A DNA stretch of 44,812 bases from positions 1,475 through 46,286 of the forward strand of contig DKPS01000230.1 of NCBI GenBank assembly GCA_002471345.1, read 5' to 3'. Both the position numbers and the translations under genes were made by a program. Of the stretch, positions 18,570-29,070 are shown one piece after another. The DNA is from Saprospiraceae bacterium UBA7328 (GTDB taxonomy: Bacteria > Bacteroidota > Bacteroidia > Chitinophagales > Saprospiraceae). The notes under the pieces are model-generated. The model did no database searches. It was not told where the DNA came from and saw only the letters and a program-made list of their open reading frames with translations. Numbering within the stretch: the first letter of the stretch is position 1; each line of letters starts with the position of its first letter.

Positions 18570-21008
18570 TCATTCATCTCTAAGTGAATCTATAGGATTC
18601 GCCATAGCAGCTTTAATGCTCTGGTATCCTACTGTTATCAAAGCCACTCCAATGGCAATAAAACCTGCAAATACAAATACCCACCATTGAATGTCGATGC
18701 GATATGCAAAATCTTTTAGCCAACTATTCATCAAATACCAAGTGACAGGAGAGGCAATAACTAGGGCAATAAGTATGAGTTTTAGAAAATCTTTAGATAG
18801 CAATCCAATGATATTAGGAATACTTGCTCCTAATACTTTTCTAATCCCAATTTCCTTAGTACGGTTGAGAGAGGCTAGTCCTACCAAGCCAAGAAGACCG
18901 AGACAAGACAGAAATATAGACATACCTCCAGCCCAGCCAATGATTTTACTGAAACGACCTTCAGCCCTATAAAAACGGTTGACATCATCATCAAGAAAGC
19001 TATATTGTAGTGGATATGCTGGGACCAGATTCGACCATGTTTTCTGTAAATTGTCTATTGCAAGAGAAGGGTCGCCTGGTCTGATTCTTATAAAAAATTT
19101 ATAAGGAGCATAGTCCTCAAACGTGTGGAACATCTGCGGCAGCACCTCTTCTTTCAACGATCGAAAATTAAAATCTTTTACCACCCCAACAACTTTTGGA
19201 TTGAGCCCTTCATTATTATATCCTAAGAGCTCTTTACCTATGGCATCTGATATAGTCCATTCGAAATCTTGAGCCATGCTTTCATTAATAATGACTGATA
19301 AATTGAGCCCGTCTTGACGATCGCTGTTAAAATCCCTGCCAGCCAAGAGTTCAAGTCCCATTACACCTATCTAGTCGTCATCAACAAAATATTCATAGAC
19401 CTGCTTGAGTTCACCTTCGTAATCAAATCCAGATCTACTCCAACCCATATTTGCTCCCAATCCAAGATCAGAAGAAGCTACACCTAGAATATTCGGATCA
19501 TTTGCTAAGGCATCTTTGAATAAGGGATATACTTTATCAGTATCAATAGCATTAGCATCGACCACAATGACATTTTCCTTATTAAACCCAGGGCTCTGAG
19601 ATCTCATAAGGTCCAACTGACTCCATGCAATAATGGTAGCTATGACCAAGCCTGCAGACAATACGAATTGACTGGTTACCAAAGATTTTGTAAACCAATT
19701 GAAACCGCCAAGTTTTAGATCATTTTTAAGTACCCCTACTGGTTTGAATCTTGAAAGCATGAACGCAGGATAAGCTCCGGCCAAAAGCCCAGCTATCAAA
19801 GTCAATAACCCAACAAGCCAAAAAATCTCTGGAAAATCCTGATATGACAAAATCATCTCGCGTCCTGACAAGGAACTAAAAAAAGGCATGACTATCTGAA
19901 CTATTGCCAGACCTATGACTACAGATATTATACTTAACAAGACGGACTCCGTAAGAAATTGAACGACTAATTGCATTCTTGAACCACCGATTACCTTTCT
20001 GATGCCTACTTCTTTTGATCTACTGGAAGACCTACCAATCGAAAGTGTTGTAAAATTGATGATGGCTATCAACAGAACACCTGTTGAGATCAACAATAAA
20101 GTCCAGATACTCTTTGGGTCAATAGCTGGCACATTAGCACTCGAGACATGAGTTTCGGTATGTACAGCCGACATGGGTTGTAACCTATATGTAACAGGAG
20201 GGCCTTCTCCAGTCCAATTTCCTGCTTCTCTTATTTCATTTTCTTGACCAGGATAATATTTTTCGCGAAATCTCAAAAGGGCCTTTTCGTCAGAAGCCAG
20301 ACCACTGCCATCTCTTAGTTTGACAAAAACGTTTAAAAATGAGCTGTTCCAATTACCAGCTCTTCTTTTTCCTTGAGCCGTCATGGCAAAATATTCAAAA
20401 CTTCCTAATATTTCAAAGTTCATCGATGAGTTAGAAGGAAAATCCTTTGCAATCGCTGATACAACAAAAGGCTCAAATTCATCCTCGTATTGAATTTCGA
20501 TAGTCTTGCCAATAGGATTTTTTTCATTAAAATATTTTAGCGCAGCTGTCTCGGTGAGCACCACATTTCTGGGTTCAGATAAAGCAGTCTTTTCGTCACC
20601 ATAGATCAATGGAAATGTAAAAAGTTTGAAGATTGATTGATCAGCATGTGATAATCCAGCTCTAGATGTGTAATCATTAACTCTTACAAAACTCTCTTCC
20701 CAGGATCTCTTCCATCTTGTCATTTCTTCCACGTCGGGAAAGTCGTCCATCAAGGCTGGACCTAACGGCATAGGTAAATGTGCATCTCCTTGAGTACCAC
20801 TCCCATTGATATCTTCGCTCCATCGATAGACGCGATACATTCGATCCACATCATCATGAAAGCGATCAAAACTAAATTCATGGACCGCATATGACATGAA
20901 TAAAATGAAACAAGCAAACCCCATGCTTAAGCCGATAATATTTATAAAGGTCAACCCCTTCTGTTTAAGGAGATTACGCAGTGCTATCTTGAAATAATTT
21001 TTGATCAT
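18570..21008 (-). pseudogene. MacB/FtsX-type ABC permease (array member 4) with one in-frame amber codon
   Basis: 812 codons from ATG 21008 to the normal C-terminal tail (MANPIDSLRDE), interrupted once by TAG at 19371-19373. Reading straight through gives VDDD, stop, IGVMGLELLAGRDF. Aligning by eye with the paralogues (DEDYVETMGMNMIEGRAF, ADENFLETFDINLISGRNF) shows that the stop occupies a Tyr/Phe position, so a Tyr codon (TAT/TAC) changed to TAG is the simplest explanation. There is no frameshift or deletion, and both sides keep good sequence: FtsX block 1 with SIGRSSSRSKEVGIRKVIGG before the stop and GLASLNRTKEIGIRKVLGA after it. A restart at ATG 19361 would give only the last 263 residues. 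Recent nonsense mutation, suppression or a sequencing error are all possible. Confidence 0.85.
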
Positions 21009-21038
21009 ATTGTTATTTTTTTGACTTCATTAAGTCAC

Positions 21039-23486
21039 TTACTCAGCTCTCAGGCTCTCGATTGGGTTTGCTAAGGCTGACTTAATACTCTGAAAGCTTA
21101 CTGTAATAAATGTTATTACCATAGTTATCATTCCCACTAGGGCAAATACCCACCATTTGATTTCTATATGGTATGCAAAACCCTGCAACCAATCATTTAA
21201 GAAATACCAAGCAACTGGACTGGCTATGACAAGTGAAATGCAAACTAATTTCAAAAAATCCACAGACAATAATTTTACGATTCCCGCTGTAGATGCCCCA
21301 AGGACCTTCCTGATTCCAATCTCTTTTGTTCGCTGTTCTGCAGTAAATGCTGCTAATCCAAAAAGACCGAGACAAGCAATAAAAATCGCACATAGTGCTG
21401 CGATGGTAAACATTAAACTGCGCCTGGTATCCGATGCGTAGAAGGTTGCTATTTGTTCATCAAGAAAGTGATATTCGAATAATTGATCTGGGTCGACAGA
21501 ATGAAGAATATCAGTCATCTGAGCTATCGTGTTATCCACATTATGACCAGAAATGCGTGCCGTGATATAGTCAATAGACTGTATGGGGTTATTGCGAAAT
21601 CCTAACACCAATGGACTAACTTCTTCATATAATGATTGAAAATTAAAATCAGCAGTTATACCAATTACTCTTGCTCGGATGGGTTGATCGTAAAGTCTCT
21701 CTGAGCCATTATTTATTCGGCTCATAAGTCGCACTTCTTGTCCTGAAGCTTCAGAAAATCCAAGGGCCTTTGCGGCTTGAAGGTTTAAAATTACCGCTGA
21801 AGAATCTGCAGGTCTTCGAGAATCAAAATTTCGCCCACTAATCAAATTTATATCAAATGTTTCAAGGAAATTCTCATCTGCTCCAATAAACCAAGGTGTA
21901 TGACCTCTTTCTTCATATGCACTTGGTGGTCGAACCTCTGTCTTTAATAAATTCTTCCATTCGCCAGGGACACGGCTACTAACTGAGACCGATGAAACAT
22001 CAGGCAGATTCCGATATCCATTTAGAATGGCCTCATAACCATTGCGGACTAATCCACTATTAATATCAACCACAATTAGCTGTTCTTCATCAAAACCTAA
22101 GTCTTGTGTCTTCACATAGTTCATTTGTTGCCAGGCTACTAAAGTGCCTATCATCATGATAATAGAAAGCGAAAATTGCAGTACAACTAGACCTTTACGC
22201 AAAGATCCTTGACCACTCCTATTACTTTGACTAGAACCATTCAAAACTTTTTGAGGTTGAAAACGAGAAAGATATAGTGAAGGATAGCTACCGGCTGCCA
22301 GGCTGACCAGTACAACAGTACTTAACAATGCAGGAATAGCCCAGGATGCTTCAGAAGGGATCAAAGAAAGTGTCTTGTCAGTAAAGACATTAAACCATGG
22401 TAATATCAATTGAGTGAGCCCAAGGGCTAGTAAAAAAGCCAATGTTGTGAATACGATACTCTCCGACATAAACCGTCCAAAAAGCTGGTTAATGTTTGCA
22501 CCTACAACCTTCCCAACACCTACTTCACGACTATATACTGATGAACGAGCTGTCGCTAAATTGATATAATTTATGCAAGCAATTCCAAGTATAAAAATCC
22601 CAATTAGGCTAAAAAAACTTAGATAGGTATAAGACCCCTTTCTTTCATTGAATTCCCTTTGATAACCTTGTGATTAAAAATGCACATCTTTAAGAGGCTG
22701 AAGCTCTAATCGACCTTCAAATATACGATCATCTCGTGCTCTGGTTTTAGCAAAAGAAGTCAATTGTTGTCCTACTTTGTTGGGGTCTGTCCCTTTATCC
22801 AAAGTTAAATAGGTAAACCAATTCTGTGAACTCCAATCTGCTCTAACTCGATCATCAATACCAGGTTGTGATTCAAAAGTGAGGTGTGAAATCATCACTT
22901 CAAACTGTAAATGTGAATTGTGCGGAATGTCTTCAAGGACACCTGTTACCTTGAGATCCATGCCTCTATCACTTTTTACAGTTTGACCAAGAGGATCCTC
23001 ATCACCGAATAATTTCATCGCCAATTCTTCAGAAAGAACAACTGTATTAGGATCTGACAAGGCCGTCCTTTGATCACCTTGCTTCAATGAGAAATTGAAA
23101 ATGTCAAAAATTGAACTTTCTACTGTCAGAAAGGGGTGGAAAAACTCTTTTTGATTTTCCGGATTGCTAATCACTGCTCGGCCCCAGGTTAACATTTTGA
23201 CACTATTATCTACTCCTGGAATTTCATCTCTCGCTGCATCTGAAATATTATAGGAGACTGCTCCAAAATACTGTTCTCCTTCTTCAGGTGTCTGTAGTTG
23301 TTGAACTACCCTATAGATATCATCCGCTCTATCATGAAAACGGTCAAAGGTCATCTCATCAATTGCAAAAAGAGCAATCAAAAGAAAGCAAGTAATGCCA
23401 AACCCCAGGCCTATAATGTTAAGGAATGAATACATCTTATGCCTGGTAAGATTACGGAAGGCTATATTAAAATAATTCTTATACAT
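21039..23486 (-). pseudogene. MacB/FtsX-type ABC permease (array member 5) with one in-frame ochre codon
   Basis: 815 codons from ATG 23486 to the tail LANPIESLRAE, with a single TAA at 22674-22676. The 270 residues before it end LELQPLKDVHF. Reading on in the same frame gives SQGYQREFNERKGSYTYL and then the complete first FtsX block (NLATARSSVYSREVGVGKV) into the ORF that formally starts at ATG 22469. Paralogues have Lys, His or Asn at the stop position (LSDVYLKSDD, LRDIHLHSDL), so AAA to TAA is likely. No indel is seen. The gap to member 4 is 30 bp and to member 6 only 11 bp. Like member 4 this looks like a very recent or artefactual interruption. Confidence 0.85.
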
Positions 23487-23497
23487 CGTGATACCTT

Positions 23498-25870
23498 TTA
23501 TTCGTTTCTAAGAGACATAATAGGATTCGCAATTGCCGCCTTAATCGTTTGAAACCCAACAGTCATAGCTGCAATTGCAATGGCCAAGAAAGCAGGTAAA
23601 GCAAACATCCATACTTTCAAATCAATAGTATATTGGAATGTCATAAGCCAATCACTCAAGATGAACCATGATATCGGAATACCTATAAGTAGTCCAAGAC
23701 CTACCAATGCAAGAAATTCTTTGGATAAGAATCCAACCAAATTGTAAGTACTTGCACCTAATACTTTTCTAATACTTATTTCTTTGCTTTTCTGTTCAGC
23801 AAAAAAAGTAGATAGCCCAAGTAGTCCAAGACATGAAAGGAATATGGAAAAAACAGCAAAATATTTGGCTAAGGTGCCTGTCAATATTTCGCTTTTGTAA
23901 AATTTTTCATATTGCTTATCTACAAACTCATAATGCAGAGGAACATTGGGTAGTACAGATTTAAAAGTGGCTTCGAGTCCGCTAAGGGCAGTGCTGACTT
24001 TTGTGTCTGCTGACTTAACAAAAAGCCATCCGGCATCTTCACTATCCAGTAAGAATGCTGCAGGTTTTATTTTTTCATATAGAGACCGGTTATGAAAATC
24101 TTTCACCACACCTATGATTTGTCTTGGACTGCCCCACCATTGAACTGTCTTACCTACAGGGTCTTCTATACCCATAATTTCAATAGCTCGTTCATTGAAG
24201 ACTACATTGGTAGTATCATATGTTGATCCCTCCCGATAGTATCTACCAGAGACTAATGGCACATCAAAAACATCTAAAAAATTGCTAGCTGTCCAAACCA
24301 TTTGAAATTCAATATTCTCCTGATCAGGTCTTTTACCCGGCCATCTTACTCCACTGGTGGAACTTTGCATATTCAGTGGTGATGGTCCTACAACTGTCAC
24401 ATCTAGGATCCCTTCCTTTTTTAGAAGTTCATTCCTAAGAGCATCATAGCTTTCAGTAATGTTAGCATCTTGATGAATCATCACTAAATTTTCTTTAGCA
24501 ATGCCCAGATTTTTATTTTTTATATACTGAACCTGTTTTTCTACTACTAAAGCACCTACTATCAGAAGTAATGCTAAGATGAACTGCATGACTACAAGAC
24601 CTTTTTTTAAGATATTCTTACCAGGCTGTCTTGTAATAGAACCGCTTAATACGTTGACAGGGCGATATCGAGACAAAACGAATGATGGGTATGCTCCGGC
24701 CAACAAAGTTGTCAATAGAAATATGGAGCAAATTCCAACCCACATCATTGGCTCTGAAAGATTAAGATGGAGGAACTTACCAGTAATGATATTCACTTGA
24801 GGTAGGGCTGCCTTTGAAATTATTATGGCAACCCCTATCGAGATAAACGTGATCATTCCTGATTCTATCAAAAATTGTGTAACCAGAGAATTTTTACTTG
24901 CACCAATAGTCTTTCTGACACCTACTTCTTTTGCTCTTTTAGATGCCCTTGCTGTTGCCAGATTGACGAAATTTATACAGGAAATGATCAATAACAAAAG
25001 AGCTGCGATCCCAAATGTTTGAACATATTCTATACGCCCACCGGTCACATTTGCTTGTTCATCAAACTGACCGTATAAATAGTGGTCTGCAAATTTTTGA
25101 AGGAGAATACCTTCCTTTCTGTCTTTATTCTGATGTTCATGAAACAAATCCTCAATTTTTTGAGCTGTCTTTGCTGCATCTGCGCCATCAGCTAGTAATA
25201 AAGCGCCTTGGCTACCTGAATTAGTCCATTCTAACATCCAGTCATTCGCCGATAACTGTGCCTCAAAACTGTAGATAAATTCGTTTTGAATAGATGAATT
25301 ATCAGGAAAGTTGGCATAAATAGCCTCCACCATAAAGTCACCGATATCATGCATATGGACAATCTGACCTACAGCGTTTTGCTTCCAATTTGTTCCGTAA
25401 AGCGTTGCAGCCAATTTTTCTGAAATAGCGATAGCATCTTTCTTTTTGTCTAATTGTGTGACATCACCTGTAAGAATTGGATAGGAGAAAATCTCAAAGT
25501 ATGCTGAGTTCCCAAAAGTACCACTCGCCCGAACAGCAAGATCCTCTCTTTGTATCGTCTCTTCAAAACTTCGCCCCAATGGAGTATATTGAATGACTTC
25601 AGGCAGTTCAGTTTTGGCAGCAGCAAGAACAGGATAAGGCACTCCATTATAGACATCTAGGCTATTCCCTTCTAATGGAATTGTACGCTTCATGCGATAA
25701 ATGTTATCACTCTTCTCATGAAATTTGTCGGTACTCCATTCGTCTTGAACCCATAACAACATCAAAAGCGTAACTGCAAGTGATATAGAAAGACCAACAA
25801 TATTTATAAGAGAATAACCCTTCTGATTAATCAGGTTTCGAAAAGCAATTTTTGTGTAATTCCGGAACAT
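23498..25870 (-). CDS. MacB/FtsX-type ABC permease (array member 6, next to the ATPases)
   Basis: 790 residues, intact, first permease gene after the two ATPase genes (65 bp gap). Starts MFRNYTKIAFRNLINQKGYS. The first FtsX block has NLATARASKRAKEVGVRKTIG near 305-325 and the second TFFAEQKSKEISIRKVLGA near 680-700; tail IANPIMSLRNE. The first periplasmic domain lacks the LxDV/IxLxS segment found in members 1-3 and 5 and has a different loop (FADHYLYGQFDEQ), so its outer part is specialised. Being closest to the ATPases and undamaged, it may be the core permease of the transporter. Confidence 0.88.
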   Translation of the reverse strand: MFRNYTKIAFRNLINQKGYSLINIVGLSISLAVTLLMLLWVQDEWSTDKFHEKSDNIYRMKRTIPLEGNSLDVYNGVPYPVLAAAKTELPEVIQYTPLGRSFEETIQREDLAVRASGTFGNSAYFEIFSYPILTGDVTQLDKKKDAIAISEKLAATLYGTNWKQNAVGQIVHMHDIGDFMVEAIYANFPDNSSIQNEFIYSFEAQLSANDWMLEWTNSGSQGALLLADGADAAKTAQKIEDLFHEHQNKDRKEGILLQKFADHYLYGQFDEQANVTGGRIEYVQTFGIAALLLLIISCINFVNLATARASKRAKEVGVRKTIGASKNSLVTQFLIESGMITFISIGVAIIISKAALPQVNIITGKFLHLNLSEPMMWVGICSIFLLTTLLAGAYPSFVLSRYRPVNVLSGSITRQPGKNILKKGLVVMQFILALLLIVGALVVEKQVQYIKNKNLGIAKENLVMIHQDANITESYDALRNELLKKEGILDVTVVGPSPLNMQSSTSGVRWPGKRPDQENIEFQMVWTASNFLDVFDVPLVSGRYYREGSTYDTTNVVFNERAIEIMGIEDPVGKTVQWWGSPRQIIGVVKDFHNRSLYEKIKPAAFLLDSEDAGWLFVKSADTKVSTALSGLEATFKSVLPNVPLHYEFVDKQYEKFYKSEILTGTLAKYFAVFSIFLSCLGLLGLSTFFAEQKSKEISIRKVLGASTYNLVGFLSKEFLALVGLGLLIGIPISWFILSDWLMTFQYTIDLKVWMFALPAFLAIAIAAMTVGFQTIKAAIANPIMSLRNE

Positions 25871-25935
25871 AATTCTGTCTATTTATTCTGAATGTTCATT
25901 TGAGATTTTTAGTGACTCATACATTTAAAATTCCA

Positions 25936-26613
25936 CTAGGCAATCATTGTATCTTCTTCAATAAACCCATCATTCAATCTGATAATTCGTGTACCATATT
26001 GAGCATTTTTCTCAGCATGTGTGACTTGAATTATAGTCATCCCATCATCATGCAACGTTTTAAATAAATTCATGATCATTTGGCCTTGTTCGGTGTGGAG
26101 GTTTCCCGTAGGCTCATCAGCCAGTAATAATTTAGGCTTTCCTATAATCGCTCTTGCAACCCCTACTAATTGCTGCTGTCCTCCAGAAAGTTGGTTTGGA
26201 AAAAGGTCTTTTTTAGCAACTATATTAAACCGGTCAAGGATATCAGCTACTATAGCTTTTCGCTCCTGATTTTTAACATTCCTATAGAGTAATGGGGTTT
26301 CAATATTCTCATATACCGTTAATTCTTCAATGAGATGATAGGCTTGAAATACAAATCCCAGATAATGTTTATGGATCTCAGTCCTTCTCTTTTCTCTAAA
26401 TTTATGAACAGGTTCATCTAGGAAGTGATAAGATCCGTTATTACCTTCATCTAGCATTCCAATGATATTGAGCAAGGTGGTCTTTCCTGATCCACTTGCT
26501 CCCATAATCGTAACAAACTCTCCTTCGTCGACATTTAATGATATATCTCGGAGCACCCAGCTTTTCTGAAGACCGGATCGGTAATACTTTTCTATATTTT
26601 CTAAATTAATCAT
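25936..26613 (-). CDS. MacB/LolD-like ABC ATPase with altered signature region
   Basis: 225 residues, the nucleotide-binding subunit that powers the permeases. Walker A GASGSGKT is at 38-45, Q-loop FVFQAYHL ~87, signature LSGGQ 142-146, Walker B LLLADE 162-167 and switch His199. Two departures from the usual MacB/LolD pattern: LSGGQQQLVGVARA has Leu149 where Arg is nearly always found, and the D-loop is NLHTEQG instead of NLDSxxG. Catalytic residues are otherwise kept, so it should still bind ATP; activity may be lower or asymmetric if it pairs with the canonical ATPase encoded next to it (99 bp upstream). Confidence 0.9.
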   Translation of the reverse strand: MINLENIEKYYRSGLQKSWVLRDISLNVDEGEFVTIMGASGSGKTTLLNIIGMLDEGNNGSYHFLDEPVHKFREKRRTEIHKHYLGFVFQAYHLIEELTVYENIETPLLYRNVKNQERKAIVADILDRFNIVAKKDLFPNQLSGGQQQLVGVARAIIGKPKLLLADEPTGNLHTEQGQMIMNLFKTLHDDGMTIIQVTHAEKNAQYGTRIIRLNDGFIEEDTMIA

Positions 26614-26712
26614 AGAGCAATCGAAGAAATTTTGTTTGTGGATGAAGTCAATGAAAAGTGTCGTGTAGAAAGTAAATCACAAAGGATGTGTCCTCCTCAA
26701 ATAGAAGTGTGC

Positions 26713-27399
26713 TTACAGAAACTGTTTCACTAGATTTTCTGTAACTACTTTTCCGTCTAACATCCTTATTATTCTATTGCCAAATTCTGCACAATATTGA
26801 GAGTGTGTCACCATTACAATTGTGGTGCCTTTATCATTAAGCTTTGTTAGTATGCGCATGACATCGTCACCATTAGAACTGTCCAAATTTCCTGTTGGCT
26901 CATCCGCAAGGATTAATTTTGGATGGTTTACTATAGCACGAGCTACAGCTACTCTCTGCTGTTGTCCTCCGGATAGCTGCTGGGGAAAATGATTCCTACG
27001 ATGCATTATGCTCATATCCTCTAGCAACTCTTCGACCCTAGCTTTTCTATCGCTGGAAGGAACTTTAGTATAGAGCATAGGCAATTCTACATTCTCAAAT
27101 ACAGTAAGTTCATCTATCAGATTAAAGCTTTGAAAAACAAAACCTAAATTGTGCTTTCTGATATTGGAACGCCCTCTTTCAGACAAGTGACCAATTTCTT
27201 CATCCTGAAAAAAATACTCACCGGAACTAGGACTATCTATCATTCCTAATACATTGAGTAACGTAGACTTTCCACAACCCGAAGGCCCCATGATGGAAAC
27301 AAATTCTCCTTCTTTAATTTCCAAATCAAGTTCATTTAAGGCTGTGGTCTGGACCTCATCGGTGTGATAAACTTTGACTAACTTGTTAGTTCTGATCAT
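26713..27399 (-). CDS. MacB/LolD-like ABC ATPase, canonical
   Basis: 228 residues with every expected motif: Walker A GPSGCGKS (38-45), Q-loop FVFQSFNL (~87), LSGGQQQRVAVARA from 142, Walker B LILADEPTGNLDSS from 162 and VTHS switch His199. About the same length as, and clearly related to, the neighbouring ATPase, so the two probably arose by duplication. It follows the adaptor gene by 33 bp. It probably drives one or several of the six permeases as a homodimer, or as a heterodimer with the second ATPase. Confidence 0.93.
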   Translation of the reverse strand: MIRTNKLVKVYHTDEVQTTALNELDLEIKEGEFVSIMGPSGCGKSTLLNVLGMIDSPSSGEYFFQDEEIGHLSERGRSNIRKHNLGFVFQSFNLIDELTVFENVELPMLYTKVPSSDRKARVEELLEDMSIMHRRNHFPQQLSGGQQQRVAVARAIVNHPKLILADEPTGNLDSSNGDDVMRILTKLNDKGTTIVMVTHSQYCAEFGNRIIRMLDGKVVTENLVKQFL

Positions 27400-27432
27400 A
27401 GTTAATTGTTTATAATTATGCTTTTATAAATT

Positions 27433-28683
27433 TTATTTTAATACCAATTCATCATTATCTCCAAAGTTTTCGTAACTCGAAGTAATTACAATCTCCCCTG
27501 AAGAAAGACCCTCTAAGATCTCATATGAATTAGGGTTTTGCTGCCCTACTCTGATATCTCTTCGTCGAGCAATATTTCCTGAAGGGTCTACAACATAAAT
27601 CCAGTTGCCACCTGTAGTCTGATAAAAACTCCCTTTAGCAATCAACAAAGCTTCTTGCTCAGCACTAAGTTGTAGTTTAACTGAGACTGACTGCCCTCTC
27701 TTTATACCTTCTGGCACTGACCCTTGAAATAACATGTCTGCTTCAAATGTTCCATTGGTCACTTGAGGATATATCTTCTGTATATAAAGGCTATAGTTTT
27801 CTCCTGCAAAATTGAATGATCCTTCTTGCTGAGTAAATATTCTTGAAATATAGAATTCATCTATCCTCACTCGGATTTTAAAATTGGTCAAATCATCAAT
27901 CTGAGCAATCTGCGAACTTTCAATAATCAGTTCTCCTAATTCTGAATTTAAACCAGACAATTGACCAGAAATTGGTGCCTTTATAATGAGATTATCTAAG
28001 CTTTGTCTAGCTATGACTAAATTCCGCTGCATTAAGTTCAATGATGTCTTCATTTGCTCCTGCTGAAGCTCTGTGGACAAGCTATCTTTTAATACTGTTC
28101 TTTTCAACAAATCTTTTCTCATTAAAAGGCTTTCATATTCATCACTTGTTTCAGTGAACTCTACCTCAGAAATCACACCGTCAGTATATAGTGATTTGTT
28201 TCTTTCTAATCGTCTTGTCAAAAGCGCCAATCTATAATCCACATCAATAGCCGTCTCCTTGAGGTTGAGGCTATTTTGCTCCATCATCAGACTAAGATTT
28301 CTTATTTGATTTATTTGAGAAATTATAGTAGCCTCTTGATTTAGATAGTTGAGTTGGAGATCTGGGTTACTTAGCCGGAGTATAGATTGGCCAGCTCTGA
28401 CCATAGTTCCGTCCTCAACCAATTTTTCTTCTACTCTTCCTCCCTCAATCGCACCAATCAATACATTCTTAATTGGAAGTACTACCCCTGTAACAGGAAT
28501 AAATTCTTGAAATATTCCTGTCCTTGCAGTATCTATTAAAAGGCGCTCAGTCTGCACATTTAGTTTGGAAGTCCCCGCTGATGTATACATCTCTTTAGCG
28601 AAAAAGACTACAGCCGCTAGGATAATCACAATCAGTGCTATCCTTTGCCATGTCCACTTCTTCTTTTTAATTTTTTTATCCAT
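27433..28683 (-). CDS. HlyD/MacA-type periplasmic adaptor (membrane fusion protein)
   Basis: 416 residues. A basic N-terminus (MDKKIKKKKWTWQ) precedes one membrane anchor (~14-30, IALIVIILAAVVFFA); there is no lipobox. A lipoyl half-motif region (~60-105, GGRVEEKLVEDGTMVRAGQ) is followed by a long alpha-helical hairpin (~110-230), the second lipoyl half (IIKAPISGQLSGLNSELGE, ~234-252) and beta-barrel and membrane-proximal domains to the C-terminus. Such adaptors link an inner-membrane ABC transporter to an outer-membrane TolC-like duct. No TolC-like gene is in the window. First gene of the array, with its promoter in the 387-bp region shared with the response regulator. Confidence 0.9.
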   Translation of the reverse strand: MDKKIKKKKWTWQRIALIVIILAAVVFFAKEMYTSAGTSKLNVQTERLLIDTARTGIFQEFIPVTGVVLPIKNVLIGAIEGGRVEEKLVEDGTMVRAGQSILRLSNPDLQLNYLNQEATIISQINQIRNLSLMMEQNSLNLKETAIDVDYRLALLTRRLERNKSLYTDGVISEVEFTETSDEYESLLMRKDLLKRTVLKDSLSTELQQEQMKTSLNLMQRNLVIARQSLDNLIIKAPISGQLSGLNSELGELIIESSQIAQIDDLTNFKIRVRIDEFYISRIFTQQEGSFNFAGENYSLYIQKIYPQVTNGTFEADMLFQGSVPEGIKRGQSVSVKLQLSAEQEALLIAKGSFYQTTGGNWIYVVDPSGNIARRRDIRVGQQNPNSYEILEGLSSGEIVITSSYENFGDNDELVLK

Positions 28684-29070
28684 AAATGAATCGTAATAAG
28701 CAGTTTATTAAATAAGTTCTTTTTCAAATTAAGTCCTGATATACGCCTCTGACATATTCATTGTATATGGTACTATAGCCATGCCAATTAATATAAACAA
28801 TTGATAATCAACTCTTTGTATATTTAGAAATCTACATTTGTTATGAAAATGGTTCGAAAATGAACGATTTGTGTACATTATTGAACAGTAGATCAATTAT
28901 ATGGTAGACCTTTATATTCTTACGAAATCGACACATGAATTCTAAAACAATCTTGCTTTTATCGCTACCATATTCCATTATATACTACATTCTGATAAGT
29001 TTAGTGTCTGAAAATGAACTGTTAGTAGAAACACTGTACGATAACGATCACTTTTGAGTAAATTAGTCAT
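28684..29070. other. Divergent control region between transporter array and two-component genes
   Basis: 387 AT-rich bases between the adaptor gene (minus) and the NtrC-type regulator (plus). It holds a weak sigma-54-like element on the minus strand (listed separately) and, on the plus strand, TACATTTG at 28833-28840, which fits the Bacteroidota TAnnTTTG -7 box; TTTG at 28815-28818 lies closer to it than the usual -33 spacing. I could not identify enhancer repeats with confidence. Confidence 0.45.
28772..28786 (-). promoter_or_regulatory. Possible sigma-54 promoter for the transporter array
   Basis: The minus strand reads TGGCATGGCTATAGT. Against the sigma-54 consensus TGGCACG-N4-TTGC the -24 half matches at six of seven bases with correct spacing, but the -12 half is TAGT, lacking the expected GC. 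It lies about 90 bp before the adaptor ATG and the neighbouring gene encodes a sigma-54 activator, which is why I list it. Weak evidence. Confidence 0.25.

Noticed and set aside
10793..25870. Stop codons in permeases 4 and 5 as evidence of stop-codon reassignment
   Set aside because: Different stops (TAG and TAA) are involved and both also end intact genes in this window, so a changed genetic code is not supported.
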